NCBI GenBank assembly: GCA_963753685.1
Contig: CAVWDE010000006.1
Span: forward strand, 310,001 to 374,000
Direction of reading: 5' to 3'
Length of the DNA: 64,000 bases
Origin: DATAOG01 sp963753685
GTDB lineage: Bacteria > Pseudomonadota > Alphaproteobacteria > Geminicoccales > Geminicoccaceae
Part shown: piece by piece, positions 49,945 through 59,760 of the stretch
Layout: the number at the start of each line of letters is the position of its first letter
Position numbering within the stretch: the first letter of the stretch is position 1
Program-made: the position numbers and the translations under genes
Notes under the pieces: generated by a model
What the model was told of the DNA's origin: nothing
Databases searched by the model: none
Seen by the model: only the letters and a program-made list of their open reading frames with translations

Positions 49945-51160
49945 ATGCTGAAGCCCCCGTTCAGCTTCGAGGAGATCATGGCACCGATCGGCGCCGAGCG
50001 GTTCTTCGCCGAGTACGAAGGCAAGCGGCCTTTGCACCTCAAGGGCGCCGCCGACAAGTTCGCCGAGGTGATGACCTGGGCGAAGCTCAACGACCTGCTC
50101 GGCCAAGCGACGATCTGGACCGACGCCTCCCTGCTGCTGTGGCTCGACAAGGAGGCGATCGCGCCGGCGCGCTATTGCGACCAGGCGCTCGGTCGCGACG
50201 GCCGCAAACAGGTGCTGCAGCCCAATCCGGAGAAGGTCAAGGATTTCTTGCGGCGGGGCGCCACGCTCACGGCCACCTTCATCGATCATCTGAGCGCCGG
50301 GCTCACCGCCTTCGCCGCGGCCCTGGAGGAGGCGCTCCTCGGCAAGGTGCAGGCCAATCTCTACGTATCGTCCCGCCGCCGGCAGGGGCTCGCCTCGCAT
50401 CGCGACCGCCACGACGTGTACGCCGTGCACGTCGAGGGCACCAAGACCTGGCACGTGTACCAAGGCCGGTCGGTCGCTCCGATCGCCCATCCCATGTTCA
50501 AGACCTCGCGGGCCGAAGACGAGCAGGCCAAGCAGCGTCTGCTCATGGAAGTCAAGATGGAGCCCGGCGATCTTCTCTACCTGCCGCGCGGCCAGTATCA
50601 CGATGCGCTGGCCGACGACGGCGGGGCCATCCACGTCGCCTTCGGGGTGACCTATCCGAACGGGCTGGACGTGTTGGATCTGCTGCACGAACGCGCCGTG
50701 TCCGAGGCCTTGTTCCGAACCGATCTGCCGCGTCCGCGCGGTCCCGACGCCGCGCGGCCGACGATCGAGCGGTTGGCGGAGTTGGCCGAGGGGGTCAACA
50801 GACTGCTGGCCGATCCGGCGCTCGTTGACCCACGTCCAGGCGATGCAGATGGGCTTCCGCCACCCCCGCAACAGCTACAATCTGCCCGCGCTGTTGAGCG
50901 AATTGGCGGACCACCGCTATCGGGTGCACGCCCAGGGCCTCCGCCTGGTCGAGCAGGGCGGGCGCTTCGGCCTGGTGCGGGAGGGCTCGCGCGCGGCGAC
51001 CGAGGTGCCGGCGGACGTCAGCGCCATGGTCGGCTGGGTGCTCGAGCGGCCGGAGTTCGCGCTCGCCGAGCTGGCTGCGGCCTTTCCCGAGCGCCAGGCC
51101 GCGGCGATCCACCAGCTGGTGCGCGATCTCGGCGCGATGCACCTGCTCCGGCCAGCCTAG
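49945..51160 (+). pseudogene. JmjC-type cupin oxygenase, first of a tandem pair, broken by one extra base
   Basis: FSFEEIMAPIGAERFFAEYEGKRPLHLKGAADKF opens a protein collinear with the downstream copy. The iron motif is SHRDRHD (HxD) and the later His is in GQYHDALAD. After GVNRLLADPAL (base 50823) one surplus base shifts the frame. The C-terminal domain (THVQAMQMGFRHPRNSYNLP ... LGAMHLLRPA) continues in the next frame to 51160. Removing one base gives 404 aa, exactly the length of copy 2. AAGGAGG precedes the ATG. If the lesion is real the product lacks its C-terminal domain. Confidence 0.85.
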
Positions 51161-51207
51161 CCAGCGCGCCGCTTGGGCTCAACCTGCCTGAGGGAAGGAC
51201 CGGCCGC

Positions 51208-52422
51208 ATGCTGACGCCGCCGTTCAGCTTCGAGGAGATCATGGCGCCGCTCGGCGCCGAGCGCTTCTTTGCCGAGTACGAGGGTCGCCAACCCCTGCAT
51301 CTGAAGGGCGCGGCCGACAAGTTCGCCGCGGTCATGACCTGGGCGAAGCTCAACGATCTGCTCGGCATGGCGACCATCTGGTCGCACGCCTCGCTGCAGC
51401 TGATGCTCGACAAGGAGGCGATCCCGCCCGCCCGCTACTGTACGTCTGCGATCGGCCGCGACGGCGGTCAGGTGCTGCGGCCCGAATCGGACAAGGTGCG
51501 GAGCTTTCTGAAGCGGGGCGCGACCCTGGTCGCCAACGACATCGACCATCTGAGCCCCGGCCTGACCGCCTTCTCACAGACCATGGAGCAGGCGCTCGGC
51601 GGCAAGGTGCAGGGCAATCTCTATCTGTCGTCGCGCCGTCGCCAGGGCTTCCCCGCCCACTACGACACCCACGACGTCTTTGCGGTGCACCTCGAGGGCA
51701 CCAAGACCTGGCACATCTATGAGGGCCGGGCGGTCGATCCGATCGCGCATGTGATGTTCAAGAGCCTGCCGAGCGAGCATCACGAGCAGGCCAAGGGCGC
51801 CAAGCTGATGGACGTGCACATGAAGCCGGGCGACCTCCTGTATCTGCCGCGCGGCCAGTATCACGATGCGCTCGCGGACGAGGGTGGAGCGGTCCACATC
51901 GCCTTCGGGGTCACCTACCCGATCGGGATGGACGTCATGAGCCTGTTGTTCGATCGGGTGGTCGCCCTGCCGGAGTTCCGCGCCAACCTGCCGCGGCCGG
52001 ACCGGTCGGACGCCGGGGCCCGGCTGGCTGCCCATCTCGAAGCTTTGGCGGACGGCATTGGCAAGATCCTGGGTGAGGCCAAAACGACACAGCAGATCAG
52101 GGCCTTGCAGCAGAGCTTTCACTATCCGCGTCACCATTACGATCTGCCCGATCTCCTGAACAGCACCGATGACGACCGCTACCGGGTGCAGGCCAAGGGC
52201 ATCCGCCTGGTCCAGCAGGGCGCCCGCTTTGGCCTGGTCACCGAGGGCTCGCGCGCGGCCATCGAAGTGCCGGCTACGGTCAGCGGCGTGGTCGCCTGGG
52301 TGCTCGAGCGCCCCGAGTTCTCGGCCGCCGAGCTGGCAGCAGCCTTTCCCGGCCGCGAGGTCAGCGAGCGCGCTCAGCTGCTGCGCGATCTGCGCGCCAT
52401 GCGTCTGATCGCGCCGGTCTGA
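51208..52422 (+). CDS. JmjC-type cupin (Cupin_4) 2-oxoglutarate oxygenase-like protein
   Basis: 404 aa. N-terminal FSFEEIMAPLGAERFFAEYEGRQPLHLKGAA; JmjC core FPAHYDTHDVFAVHLEGTKTWHIYEGR with the HxD iron ligands (His151, Asp153) and a further His in GQYHDALAD (about 219); C-terminal helical/winged domain. The family includes ribosomal-protein hydroxylases (YcfD/RoxA, on L16), but these copies form a separate branch. A target cannot be inferred; the gene lies 47 nt after its frameshifted twin. Confidence 0.85.
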   Translation: MLTPPFSFEEIMAPLGAERFFAEYEGRQPLHLKGAADKFAAVMTWAKLNDLLGMATIWSHASLQLMLDKEAIPPARYCTSAIGRDGGQVLRPESDKVRSFLKRGATLVANDIDHLSPGLTAFSQTMEQALGGKVQGNLYLSSRRRQGFPAHYDTHDVFAVHLEGTKTWHIYEGRAVDPIAHVMFKSLPSEHHEQAKGAKLMDVHMKPGDLLYLPRGQYHDALADEGGAVHIAFGVTYPIGMDVMSLLFDRVVALPEFRANLPRPDRSDAGARLAAHLEALADGIGKILGEAKTTQQIRALQQSFHYPRHHYDLPDLLNSTDDDRYRVQAKGIRLVQQGARFGLVTEGSRAAIEVPATVSGVVAWVLERPEFSAAELAAAFPGREVSERAQLLRDLRAMRLIAPV

Positions 52423-52479
52423 GCTGCGACGGGTCGCTCGCGGGGCGAGCGCGAAGCCCAGAGCTTGATGTGTCATTTT

Positions 52480-52505
52480 CGCCACATTGCCGCGTTTTTG
52501 TGGCG
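52480..52505. repeat. Inverted repeat upstream of the porin gene
   Basis: CGCCACA (52480-52486) and TGTGGCG (52499-52505) flank a 12-nt loop with a T-run. It could end the JmjC transcript or act as a regulatory site for the porin 148 nt further on. Confidence 0.4.
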
Positions 52506-52652
52506 CTTGGGCATCATTCACAGTTGATGGCCGAGCACTCAAGTGGTTAACAGAGAGTGTTGAGGGTTCGCCTTATCGGGTTGGAGCGGGCGAAGCGCTC
52601 ATCCTGAAGTAGAAAACACACGCCCTTGCGGGTGCGAGTGGAGAACGGGATC

Positions 52653-53723
52653 ATGAATCAAAGGCTGTTGCTGGGCAGCACCGCGCTCGTAAGCGCCGGC
52701 ATCCTGGTTGCTGGCGTAACTCCGGCCCGGGCCCAGGGCCAAACCCCGATGACGGTGACACTGAGCGGCTACACCGAGGTCGGCGTGCGCGCCGCGACCG
52801 ACGAGACCAACACCAATGGTCTGGGCGACCAGGGCTATAAGGGGTTCATGGACACTGAGGTCCATATCCAGGCCCAAGCCACCACCGACAGCGGCGTAAC
52901 CTATGGCTCCTACGTCGCCATGGACCTCTACCAAGACGAAAACGTCGACAACAGCGGGGTGAACACCGACGAGGCCAACCTGTTCTTCGCCGGCGGCTTC
53001 GGCCGGGTCGAGCTGGGCCGCCAGGACGGCGCCGAAGACGTGATGTTCGTCGGCGCCGAAGATGCCCAGTCCGGCACGGGCGGCATCGACGGCGACACCA
53101 CCAACCTCACGTCGGTCTATCACGTCTCCTTGGGCGACGCTGCCAAGGCGACCTACTTCACGCCGCGCGTTGCCGGCTTCCAGCTGGGTGCCAGCTATAC
53201 CCCGGACCAATCGGACAATGGCGGTCTCGATAGCAACGAGAACTTCACCGATGCCGCCGCCTTCGGCGCCAACTGGGTCGGCGCTTTCGGCGGCGTCGAC
53301 CTGACCCTGAGCGCGGTCGGCGCCTGGGTCAAGAACCCCGCCGCCGTCACCGATCCCCAGACCGGCAACCTCTCCAACAACGACGAGACGGACTGGGCTG
53401 TCGGCGGTCTGATCGGGGCGGGCGGCCTGTCCTTTGGCGTGACTGCCGGCCAGAACACGGACTTCAACCAGGGCAACTTCGCCAACGCTGGCCTGAAGTA
53501 CAAGTTCGGCGCGGCGAGCGCCAGCGTCGGCTATTCGTACTGGGACCCGGACAAAGGTGGTCACCAGAATTTGTTTGTCGTCAGCGGGGACGTCGGCCTG
53601 ATGCCGGGCGTCACCCTCAAGGGGGACGTCTCCTACAACGACAACGATCCGTTCAAGAACGACAATGGGCAAAATTCCGGCGGCACAACGGCGGGCGTGA
53701 TGAGCATCCAGCTCGATTACTAG
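52653..53723 (+). CDS. Gram-negative porin
   Basis: 356 aa. A signal peptide ends ARAQ (about residue 28-29). The mature protein is a 16-strand-type barrel by its alternating pattern: VTLSGYTEVGVRA, GFGRVELGRQDGAEDVMFVG (the porin_4 loop), YFTPRVAGFQLGASYTPDQ, and a C-terminal strand ending VMSIQLDY with terminal Tyr. Acidic Asp/Asn-rich loops are typical of Rhodospirillales porins. ATG 52653 has GGAG upstream. A strong terminator follows. Confidence 0.93.
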   Translation: MNQRLLLGSTALVSAGILVAGVTPARAQGQTPMTVTLSGYTEVGVRAATDETNTNGLGDQGYKGFMDTEVHIQAQATTDSGVTYGSYVAMDLYQDENVDNSGVNTDEANLFFAGGFGRVELGRQDGAEDVMFVGAEDAQSGTGGIDGDTTNLTSVYHVSLGDAAKATYFTPRVAGFQLGASYTPDQSDNGGLDSNENFTDAAAFGANWVGAFGGVDLTLSAVGAWVKNPAAVTDPQTGNLSNNDETDWAVGGLIGAGGLSFGVTAGQNTDFNQGNFANAGLKYKFGAASASVGYSYWDPDKGGHQNLFVVSGDVGLMPGVTLKGDVSYNDNDPFKNDNGQNSGGTTAGVMSIQLDY

Positions 53724-53758
53724 GCGTCCGGCCGCATCGCTGCGGCGGATTGCGGCGG

Positions 53759-53787
53759 AGGGGTGACGGGAGGGTCCCGTCACCCCT
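53759..53787 (+). terminator. Intrinsic terminator after the porin gene
   Basis: A 13-bp perfect stem (AGGGGTGACGGGA / TCCCGTCACCCCT) with a GGG loop, followed by TTTCG, begins 35 nt after the porin stop. Confidence 0.9.
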
Positions 53788-53945
53788 TTCGTGCTACCAG
53801 GGGCGAAGCTGCCGCTTCGTCGATGCGGCAGGTAGCGGTGACATCGTGGGGGGTTTGGCTGTTGGTGCTTGAAAGTGCGGTTGGCTCGGCGCAATATAGG
53901 GTGAACGAGTCAACAGAGCGTCTCGACGGTTAGCGGCAAGCGAGG

Positions 53946-54716
53946 ATGCGGCAGGCGGTTCGGATCGGCGGAACGGCAGGTGCGGCGGGGTTGGCGCTGG
54001 CCATCTGGGCTGCGCAAGCTATGGCCGCGTCCGATGTCGACGTCGGCGGCTACCAGGACCAGGCCCTGGAAGCGGTGCATCGTGATCTCGTAGGCCCCGT
54101 GGGCGGGGACAGCGGGGACAGCCACTATACGATCCGGCTGGAATTGGGGCAGAATTCGGCGCTGACCGCGTTCACCCCCCGGTTTGGTGCTCTGGGGCTG
54201 GGCGGAGCCGGCAGCGGGCCCGACTATCGGCTGGGAAATACCGCCGAGGCCGCGCCAGCTTCGGGTGAGGCGTCCACAGAGCAGCAGAGTCTGCTGGTCG
54301 GCTTGAGCGGCACCCAGATCGCTGGCTGGGCGGTCGATCTGGCGGCCACCGCTGGCATGGTCAACCCGGCGGCGACCGCCGGCACGGGTGCCTCCGGTCT
54401 GGTCGTGGGCGGCGAGCTGGCGGTCTCGAGCCTGCGTTTTGATGCCGCCTATGGCCAGGACGCGGCCCTGATGGGGCTTGGCCTGGACGGGACCCGGAAG
54501 ACCCTGGGCGTCAGCTACGGCCTGGGCCCGGTCGACACCCACCTGAGCTACAGCGTCGTCGATCGCCAGACGGCGGTCGATACCAACCTGTTCACGGTCG
54601 GCAGCCGCCTGACCTTGACCCCCGGGCTCGCCGTGCAAGGCGATGTGGCCTATGCCGACGACAAGAACGGCGATGTCTCGACCGCGGGGCGGGTCAGCCT
54701 CCGGCTCAACTTCTAG
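53946..54716 (+). CDS. Small porin-like beta-barrel outer-membrane protein
   Basis: 256 aa. Signal peptide MRQAVRIGGTAGAAGLALAIWAAQAMAA. The mature part shows alternating hydrophobic/polar strands (LLVGLSGTQIAGWAVDLAATAGM, KTLGVSYGLGPVDTHLSYSVVD, LFTVGSRLTLTPGLAVQGDVAYADD) and ends RVSLRLNF, a terminal Phe beta-signature. The last third resembles the end of the preceding porin (VVSGDVGLMPGVTLKGDVSYNDND), which points to shared ancestry. Half-size relative to porins; role unknown. Confidence 0.78.
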   Translation: MRQAVRIGGTAGAAGLALAIWAAQAMAASDVDVGGYQDQALEAVHRDLVGPVGGDSGDSHYTIRLELGQNSALTAFTPRFGALGLGGAGSGPDYRLGNTAEAAPASGEASTEQQSLLVGLSGTQIAGWAVDLAATAGMVNPAATAGTGASGLVVGGELAVSSLRFDAAYGQDAALMGLGLDGTRKTLGVSYGLGPVDTHLSYSVVDRQTAVDTNLFTVGSRLTLTPGLAVQGDVAYADDKNGDVSTAGRVSLRLNF

Positions 54717-54797
54717 TTTGCCCCCATGCTGCGGGGTCGGGGTTCGGGGGTGGTTTGTCTACCGCCCGGAACTGGTCGGCCAACAGGGCGACGAGCG

Positions 54798-55349
54798 ATG
54801 TTACTGCGCAGCGTCTTGAGGATGTGGTGTGGTGTGGCGGCGCTGGCACTCGCGGGCTGTACGGGTACGACCGTCGGGCCCGCCACCCCGGCGGAGCCCG
54901 GCACGTCGCAGGAGAGGGTCCGCGCCGAATATGGCACGATGCACGGCGAAGACGGCTTCACGCTGTTCGGCGGCAACAAGCCCAAGGATGCCGGTGGTGG
55001 CGGCGGCGGGGGCGCTGGTATCGGGGTCAATGTCTACCTCTGGCGGGCGGCGCTCGAGACCATCGACTTCATGCCGCTGGTCCAGGCCGATCCGTTCGGT
55101 GGCGTGATCATCACCGACTGGTACGCGCCGCCGGAGACGCCCGCGGAGCGCTTCAAGCTCACCGTCTACATCCTCGACCGGGAGCTGCGCGCCGATGCCG
55201 TCAAGGTCGCGGTGTTCCGGCAGACCAATGCTGCCGGCGGTTGGGCTGATGCGACCGTCGACGCGGGCACCAAGACCGGCATCGAGGACAGCATCCTCAC
55301 CCGGGCGCGCGAACTGCGCATCGCCGCCCTGGGGACCGCCCAAGGCTGA
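54798..55349 (+). CDS. DUF3576 lipoprotein
   Basis: 183 aa from ATG 54798. Lipobox LAGC after a short signal (VAALALAGC). DUF3576 landmarks: NVYLWRAALETIDFMPLVQADPFGGVIITDWYAPPETPAERFKLTVYILDRELRADAVKVAVFRQ (about residues 75-140) and the ILTRARELRIAAL tail. A Gly8 run precedes the domain. Conserved upstream of leuS-lptE-holA in Alphaproteobacteria, which implies a role in outer-membrane/LPS assembly, not shown directly. Confidence 0.93.
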   Translation: MLLRSVLRMWCGVAALALAGCTGTTVGPATPAEPGTSQERVRAEYGTMHGEDGFTLFGGNKPKDAGGGGGGGAGIGVNVYLWRAALETIDFMPLVQADPFGGVIITDWYAPPETPAERFKLTVYILDRELRADAVKVAVFRQTNAAGGWADATVDAGTKTGIEDSILTRARELRIAALGTAQG

Positions 55350-55474
55350 CGTCACGGCGGCGGACCGGTCGTCCGGGCGCGCTCCAGTCCCGGGCGGGGC
55401 GGCTTTCTGCTAGGCAATCTCGGCCAGCTCTTCTAAACCACCGCGGTTCGGGCAGCGGAGGGGTGATCGGCTTG

Positions 55475-58039
55475 ATGGTGCGCTATCCGTTCAAGGAGAC
55501 CGAGGCGAAGTGGCAGCGGATCTGGGACGAGCGCGCCACGTTCCGGGCGTCGCAGGCGCCGATGCGCCCCAAATACTACGTGCTCGAGATGTTCCCCTAC
55601 CCGTCGGGGCGCATTCACATGGGGCATGTGCGCAACTACACGCTTGGCGACGTGGTGGCCCGCTGCAAGCGCGCCCAGGGCTATGATGTGCTCCACCCCA
55701 TGGGCTGGGACGCCTTCGGCATGCCGGCCGAGAACGCCGCCATGGCCAAGGGCGTCCACCCGGCCACGTGGACCTATGCCAACATCGCCGAGATGCGGGC
55801 GCAGTTCCAGTCGATGGGGCTGGCGCTCGACTGGACGCGCGAGTTCGCCACCTGCGATCCCGACTACTATCGCCACGAGCAGGCGATGTTTTTGGACTTC
55901 CTCGCGGCGGGACTGGTCGATCGCAAGGAATCCTGGGTCAACTGGGACCCGGTCGATCAGACGGTGCTCGCCAACGAGCAGGTGATCGACGGCCGCGGCT
56001 GGCGCTCGGGCGCCCCGGTCGAGCGGCGCAAGCTGGCGCAATGGTTTCTCAAGATCACCGACTACAGCCAGGAGCTGCTCGACGCGCTGGCCGACCTGGA
56101 GCGCTGGCCGGACAAGGTCCGGCTGATGCAGGAGAAGTGGATCGGCCGCTCCGAGGGCGCAAAGATCCGGTTTTCGATCATCGGTCGGGACGACCAGATC
56201 GAGGTCTTCACGACCCGCCCGGACACGCTGTTCGGCGCGAGCTTCATGGCGATTGCGCCCGATCACCCGCTGAGCGTCGAGCTTGCCGGCCGCGACCCGG
56301 CGCTCGCTGCCTTCATCGCCGAATGCGCCAGGATCGGCACCAGCGAGGAGGCGATCGAGCAGGCCGAGAAGCTGGGCTACGATACCGGGCTGCGCTGTCG
56401 CAACCCGCTGGCGCCGGACCAGCAGCTGCCGGTCTACGTCGCCAATTTCGTGCTCATGGAGTACGGCACGGGTGCGATCTTCGGCTGTCCGGCGCACGAC
56501 CAGCGGGATCTCGAGTTCGCCCGCAAATACGGCCGCCCGGTGTTGCCCGTGGTCCTGCCGCCGGGCGGGGACGCCGAGAGCTTCGCGATCGGCGACCAGG
56601 CGTATGTCGGGGACGGCCGGCTGATCAACTCGAGGTTTCTGGACGGGCTGGACGTCGCGGCCGCCAAGCGGCGGGTGATCGACCATGTCGAGGAACGCGG
56701 TCTGGGCCGCGGCGAGGTCACCTATCGGCTGCGTGACTGGGGCGTGTCGCGTCAGCGCTACTGGGGCTGTCCGATCCCGGTCATCCACTGTGGCGCCTGC
56801 GGGATCGTGCCGGTGCCGCGCGACCAGCTGCCGGTGACCTTGCCCGAGGACGTCGAGATCAAGCAGCCGGGCAACCCGCTCGTACGCCATCCGACCTGGA
56901 AGCACGTCGCCTGCCCGACCTGCGGGCGGCCGGCAGAGCGCGAGACCGACACCTTCGACACCTTCGTCGAGAGCTCCTGGTATTTCCTCCGGTTCTGCTC
57001 GCCGCAGGCCGAGGCGGCGTTCGATCGCGAGGCGGTCGCGCGCTGGATGCCGGTCGATCAGTACATCGGCGGCGTCGAGCATGCGGTCCTGCACCTCTTG
57101 TACTCGCGCTTCTTCACGCGGGCGTTGGAGCGCTGCGGCTATCTGGCGCTCGACGAGCCGTTCGCGGGCCTGTTCACCCAGGGCATGGTCTGCCACAAGA
57201 CCTTCCGCGATGCCGCCGGCAACTGGCTCGAGCCGGCCGAGGTGGTGGAGGTCGAGCCGGGGGTCTGGCGGGCGCGGGACGACGGCCGACCGGTGATCGT
57301 CGGCCGCTCCGAGAAGATGAGCAAGTCGCGCCGCAACACGATCGATCCCACGGCGACGATCGAGGCCTATGGCGCTGACACGGCGCGGCTGTTCATGCTG
57401 TCCGACAGCCCGCCCGAGCGCGATCTGGAGTGGACCGAGGCCGGGATCGACGGCGCCTGGCGCTACCTCAACCGCCTCTGGCGCCTGGTCGAGGACCAGC
57501 TGGCCACGCTCGCTCCGAGCGGCACGCGCGCGCCGGAGCCGCTGTCGCCGGCCGCGACCCTGCTCATGCGGGCGATCCACCGGACCATTGCCGCGGTCGC
57601 CGACGAGCTCGACCGCTTTCACTTCAACAAGGCGGTCGCCCTGATCCGCGAGCTGTCGAACCAGCTGGAAGCCTTCGACGGCGCCGATCCGGCGGCGCCC
57701 GCCCTGATGCGCGCGGGCCTGGAGACGCTCGTCCAGCTGCTCGGCCCCATGATCCCGCATCTGGCGGAGGAGCTCTGGCAGCGCCTCGGTCACGAGGTCC
57801 TGCTCGCCGACACCGCCTGGCCCAAGGCCGACCCCGCCTGGCTGGTCGACAACCGGGTGACCATCGCGGTCCAGGTCAACGGCAAGCTCCGGGCGACCAT
57901 CGGCCTGCCCGCGGGCAGCGATCGCGAGGCGGCCGCCGCGGCCGCGCTGGCCGAGCCCAACGTCATCCGGGGCTTGGCCGGGAAGCCGCCGAAGCGCGTG
58001 ATCGTGGTGCCCGACAAGATCGTCAATCTGGTCGTCTGA
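55475..58039 (+). CDS. leuS: Leucyl-tRNA synthetase
   Basis: 854 aa class-I synthetase. HIGH-type motif HMGH at residues 48-51 (PYPSGRIHMGHVRNY), editing domain with TTRPDTLFGASFMAIAPDHPL, KMSKS at about 614-618 (GRSEKMSKSRRNTIDP), and C-terminal anticodon-binding region ending in KPPKRVIVVPDKIVNLVV. Start: ATG 55475 with GGAGGGG upstream; a GTG at 55463 is less well spaced. It heads leuS-lptE-holA. Confidence 0.97.
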   Translation: MVRYPFKETEAKWQRIWDERATFRASQAPMRPKYYVLEMFPYPSGRIHMGHVRNYTLGDVVARCKRAQGYDVLHPMGWDAFGMPAENAAMAKGVHPATWTYANIAEMRAQFQSMGLALDWTREFATCDPDYYRHEQAMFLDFLAAGLVDRKESWVNWDPVDQTVLANEQVIDGRGWRSGAPVERRKLAQWFLKITDYSQELLDALADLERWPDKVRLMQEKWIGRSEGAKIRFSIIGRDDQIEVFTTRPDTLFGASFMAIAPDHPLSVELAGRDPALAAFIAECARIGTSEEAIEQAEKLGYDTGLRCRNPLAPDQQLPVYVANFVLMEYGTGAIFGCPAHDQRDLEFARKYGRPVLPVVLPPGGDAESFAIGDQAYVGDGRLINSRFLDGLDVAAAKRRVIDHVEERGLGRGEVTYRLRDWGVSRQRYWGCPIPVIHCGACGIVPVPRDQLPVTLPEDVEIKQPGNPLVRHPTWKHVACPTCGRPAERETDTFDTFVESSWYFLRFCSPQAEAAFDREAVARWMPVDQYIGGVEHAVLHLLYSRFFTRALERCGYLALDEPFAGLFTQGMVCHKTFRDAAGNWLEPAEVVEVEPGVWRARDDGRPVIVGRSEKMSKSRRNTIDPTATIEAYGADTARLFMLSDSPPERDLEWTEAGIDGAWRYLNRLWRLVEDQLATLAPSGTRAPEPLSPAATLLMRAIHRTIAAVADELDRFHFNKAVALIRELSNQLEAFDGADPAAPALMRAGLETLVQLLGPMIPHLAEELWQRLGHEVLLADTAWPKADPAWLVDNRVTIAVQVNGKLRATIGLPAGSDREAAAAAALAEPNVIRGLAGKPPKRVIVVPDKIVNLVV

Positions 58040-58046
58040 GGGCGCC

Positions 58047-58556
58047 ATGCCGGCCCGCCGGAACGTGCTCCTCGCGCTCGGCGTCCTGCTCGGAGGCTGC
58101 AACTTCCGGCCCATGCTCAGGCGGGCCAACTACGCCAGCGTCCAGCCCGAGCTCGCCGCGGTCGAGGTCAAGACGGCGACCGGCCGGCTGGGCTATCTGG
58201 TGCGCGACAGCCTGCTCGGCGAGATCAACCCGACCGGGGTCGAGGTGCCGTCCCGCTACCTGTTGCAGATCAGTCTCGAGCAGCGCAGCGCCGCCCTGGC
58301 CATCCAGCTCGACAACACCGCCACGCTCTACAACCTGACCCTCACGGCGCGTTTCAATCTGCTCGATGCGAGCACCCGGCAGGTGCTGTACACGTCGACC
58401 GTGAGCCGGGTCGCGAGCTACAATGCGATCCAGGACCCCTACGCCGAGCTGGCCGCGCAGCAGGATGCCGAGAAGCGCGCCGCCCGCGAAGTCGGCACCG
58501 AGATCGGGACCCAGCTCGCGATCCACTTCGTCCGCCAGGGCGAGGCGCGGACGTGA
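58047..58556 (+). CDS. lptE: LPS-assembly lipoprotein LptE
   Basis: 169 aa. Lipobox LGGC (MPARRNVLLALGVLLGGCNFRPM) with the characteristic C-N-F-R-P-M/L start of alphaproteobacterial LptE. TLTARFNLLDASTRQVLYTSTVSRVASYNAIQDPYAELAAQQDAEKRAAREV is the conserved C-terminal half. Plugs the LptD barrel during LPS insertion. Overlaps holA (GTGA). Confidence 0.93.
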   Translation: MPARRNVLLALGVLLGGCNFRPMLRRANYASVQPELAAVEVKTATGRLGYLVRDSLLGEINPTGVEVPSRYLLQISLEQRSAALAIQLDNTATLYNLTLTARFNLLDASTRQVLYTSTVSRVASYNAIQDPYAELAAQQDAEKRAAREVGTEIGTQLAIHFVRQGEART

Positions 58557-59617
58557 AGCTCGCCGGGCAGTCGCTCGAGCGCTTCCTGCGTCAGCCGGCG
58601 GCCGACCTGCCGGTCGTGCTGGTCTATGGGCCCGACCAGGGGCTGGTGCGCGAGCGGGTCGAGCGGCTGATCGGCGCCGTGCTCGACGATCCGGGGGATC
58701 CGTTTCGCCTGAGCGAGCTCGGTGCCGACGCGCTGCGCGCCGATCCGGGGCGGCTGCTCGACGAGGCGCGCTCGCTGTGTCTGGTCGGCGGCCGGCGCGT
58801 GGTTCGCGTGCGCCAGGCGGGCGACCAGGCGACCGCGGCGTGCCGCGCCCTGCTCGGCCTCGAGACGGTGGCCGCGCTGATCGTGATCGACGCCGGCGAG
58901 CTCGGCCCGAGCTCGTCACTGCGCCGGCTGATCGAAGCGGCGCCGAAGGCGGCGGCGATCGCCTGCTACCGCGACGAAGGCCGCGACCTCGGGGCGCTGG
59001 TCGATCGTCTCTTGGCGGAGCACGACCTGCACGTCGAGGCCGAGGCGCGGGCCTATCTGATCGAGCATCTGGGCGCCGATCGCGGCATCACGCGCAGCGA
59101 GCTGGCCAAGCTCGCGCTCTATTTGGCCGACCCCGACGACCCCGCCGGTGGCGGGCCGGCGCCGCGCGTGACCCTGGAAGCTGCTGCCCAGGTGGTCGGC
59201 GACAGCGCTGCCCTGGACCTCGACGACCTGGTCCATGCCGCCGCGCTGGGCGACGCACGCCAGGTCGAGCGCTGCCTCGACCGCCTGCTCGGCGAGGGCG
59301 AGGCGCCGGTGCGCCTGCTGCGGGCGCTCGCCAACCATGTCACCCGGCTCTACGTGCTGGCGCTCCGGATCGAGGCGGGCGAGGGCATCGAGCAGGTGAT
59401 CGACCGGGCGCGGCCGCCGATCCACTTCCGCCGCAAGGCGAGCGTCCGGACGGAGCTGGGTCGCTGGCCGGCGGCGCGCTCGGCGGCCGCGCTTGGCCGG
59501 CTGGTCGAGGCCGAGATCGGCTGCAAGACCACCGGCTGGCCGGCGGCGGCGCTCTGCCGGCGCGCCGTGCTCGGGGTCTGCCTTGGGGCCCGGGCGGGCG
59601 CGCGGACCGCGGCCTGA
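58553..59617 (+). CDS. holA: DNA polymerase III delta subunit (clamp loader)
   Basis: 354 aa beginning GTG 58553 inside the lptE stop. LPVVLVYGPDQGLVRERVERL and GGRRVVRVRQAGDQ are the N-terminal ATPase-like domain; LIEHLGADRGITRSELAKLALYL and a C-terminal VRLLRALANHVTRLYVLALRI helix bundle follow. Opens the beta clamp as part of the loader. Delta is poorly conserved, but its place after lptE is standard. Confidence 0.93.
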   Translation: MKLAGQSLERFLRQPAADLPVVLVYGPDQGLVRERVERLIGAVLDDPGDPFRLSELGADALRADPGRLLDEARSLCLVGGRRVVRVRQAGDQATAACRALLGLETVAALIVIDAGELGPSSSLRRLIEAAPKAAAIACYRDEGRDLGALVDRLLAEHDLHVEAEARAYLIEHLGADRGITRSELAKLALYLADPDDPAGGGPAPRVTLEAAAQVVGDSAALDLDDLVHAAALGDARQVERCLDRLLGEGEAPVRLLRALANHVTRLYVLALRIEAGEGIEQVIDRARPPIHFRRKASVRTELGRWPAARSAAALGRLVEAEIGCKTTGWPAAALCRRAVLGVCLGARAGARTAA

Positions 59618-59760
59618 GCGAAGGACGCCTCAGCGGCAATCGCCCTCTTGCATTGCCCGCCAGGGCCTCTACGCTCTGCGGCACGAAGCCTGGGCCGAAC
59701 CAGGGGCGCCGCGCGGCGGCGAGTTCGCGAGGATCGAGAGGCCGATCGGGGGAGGCGGGC

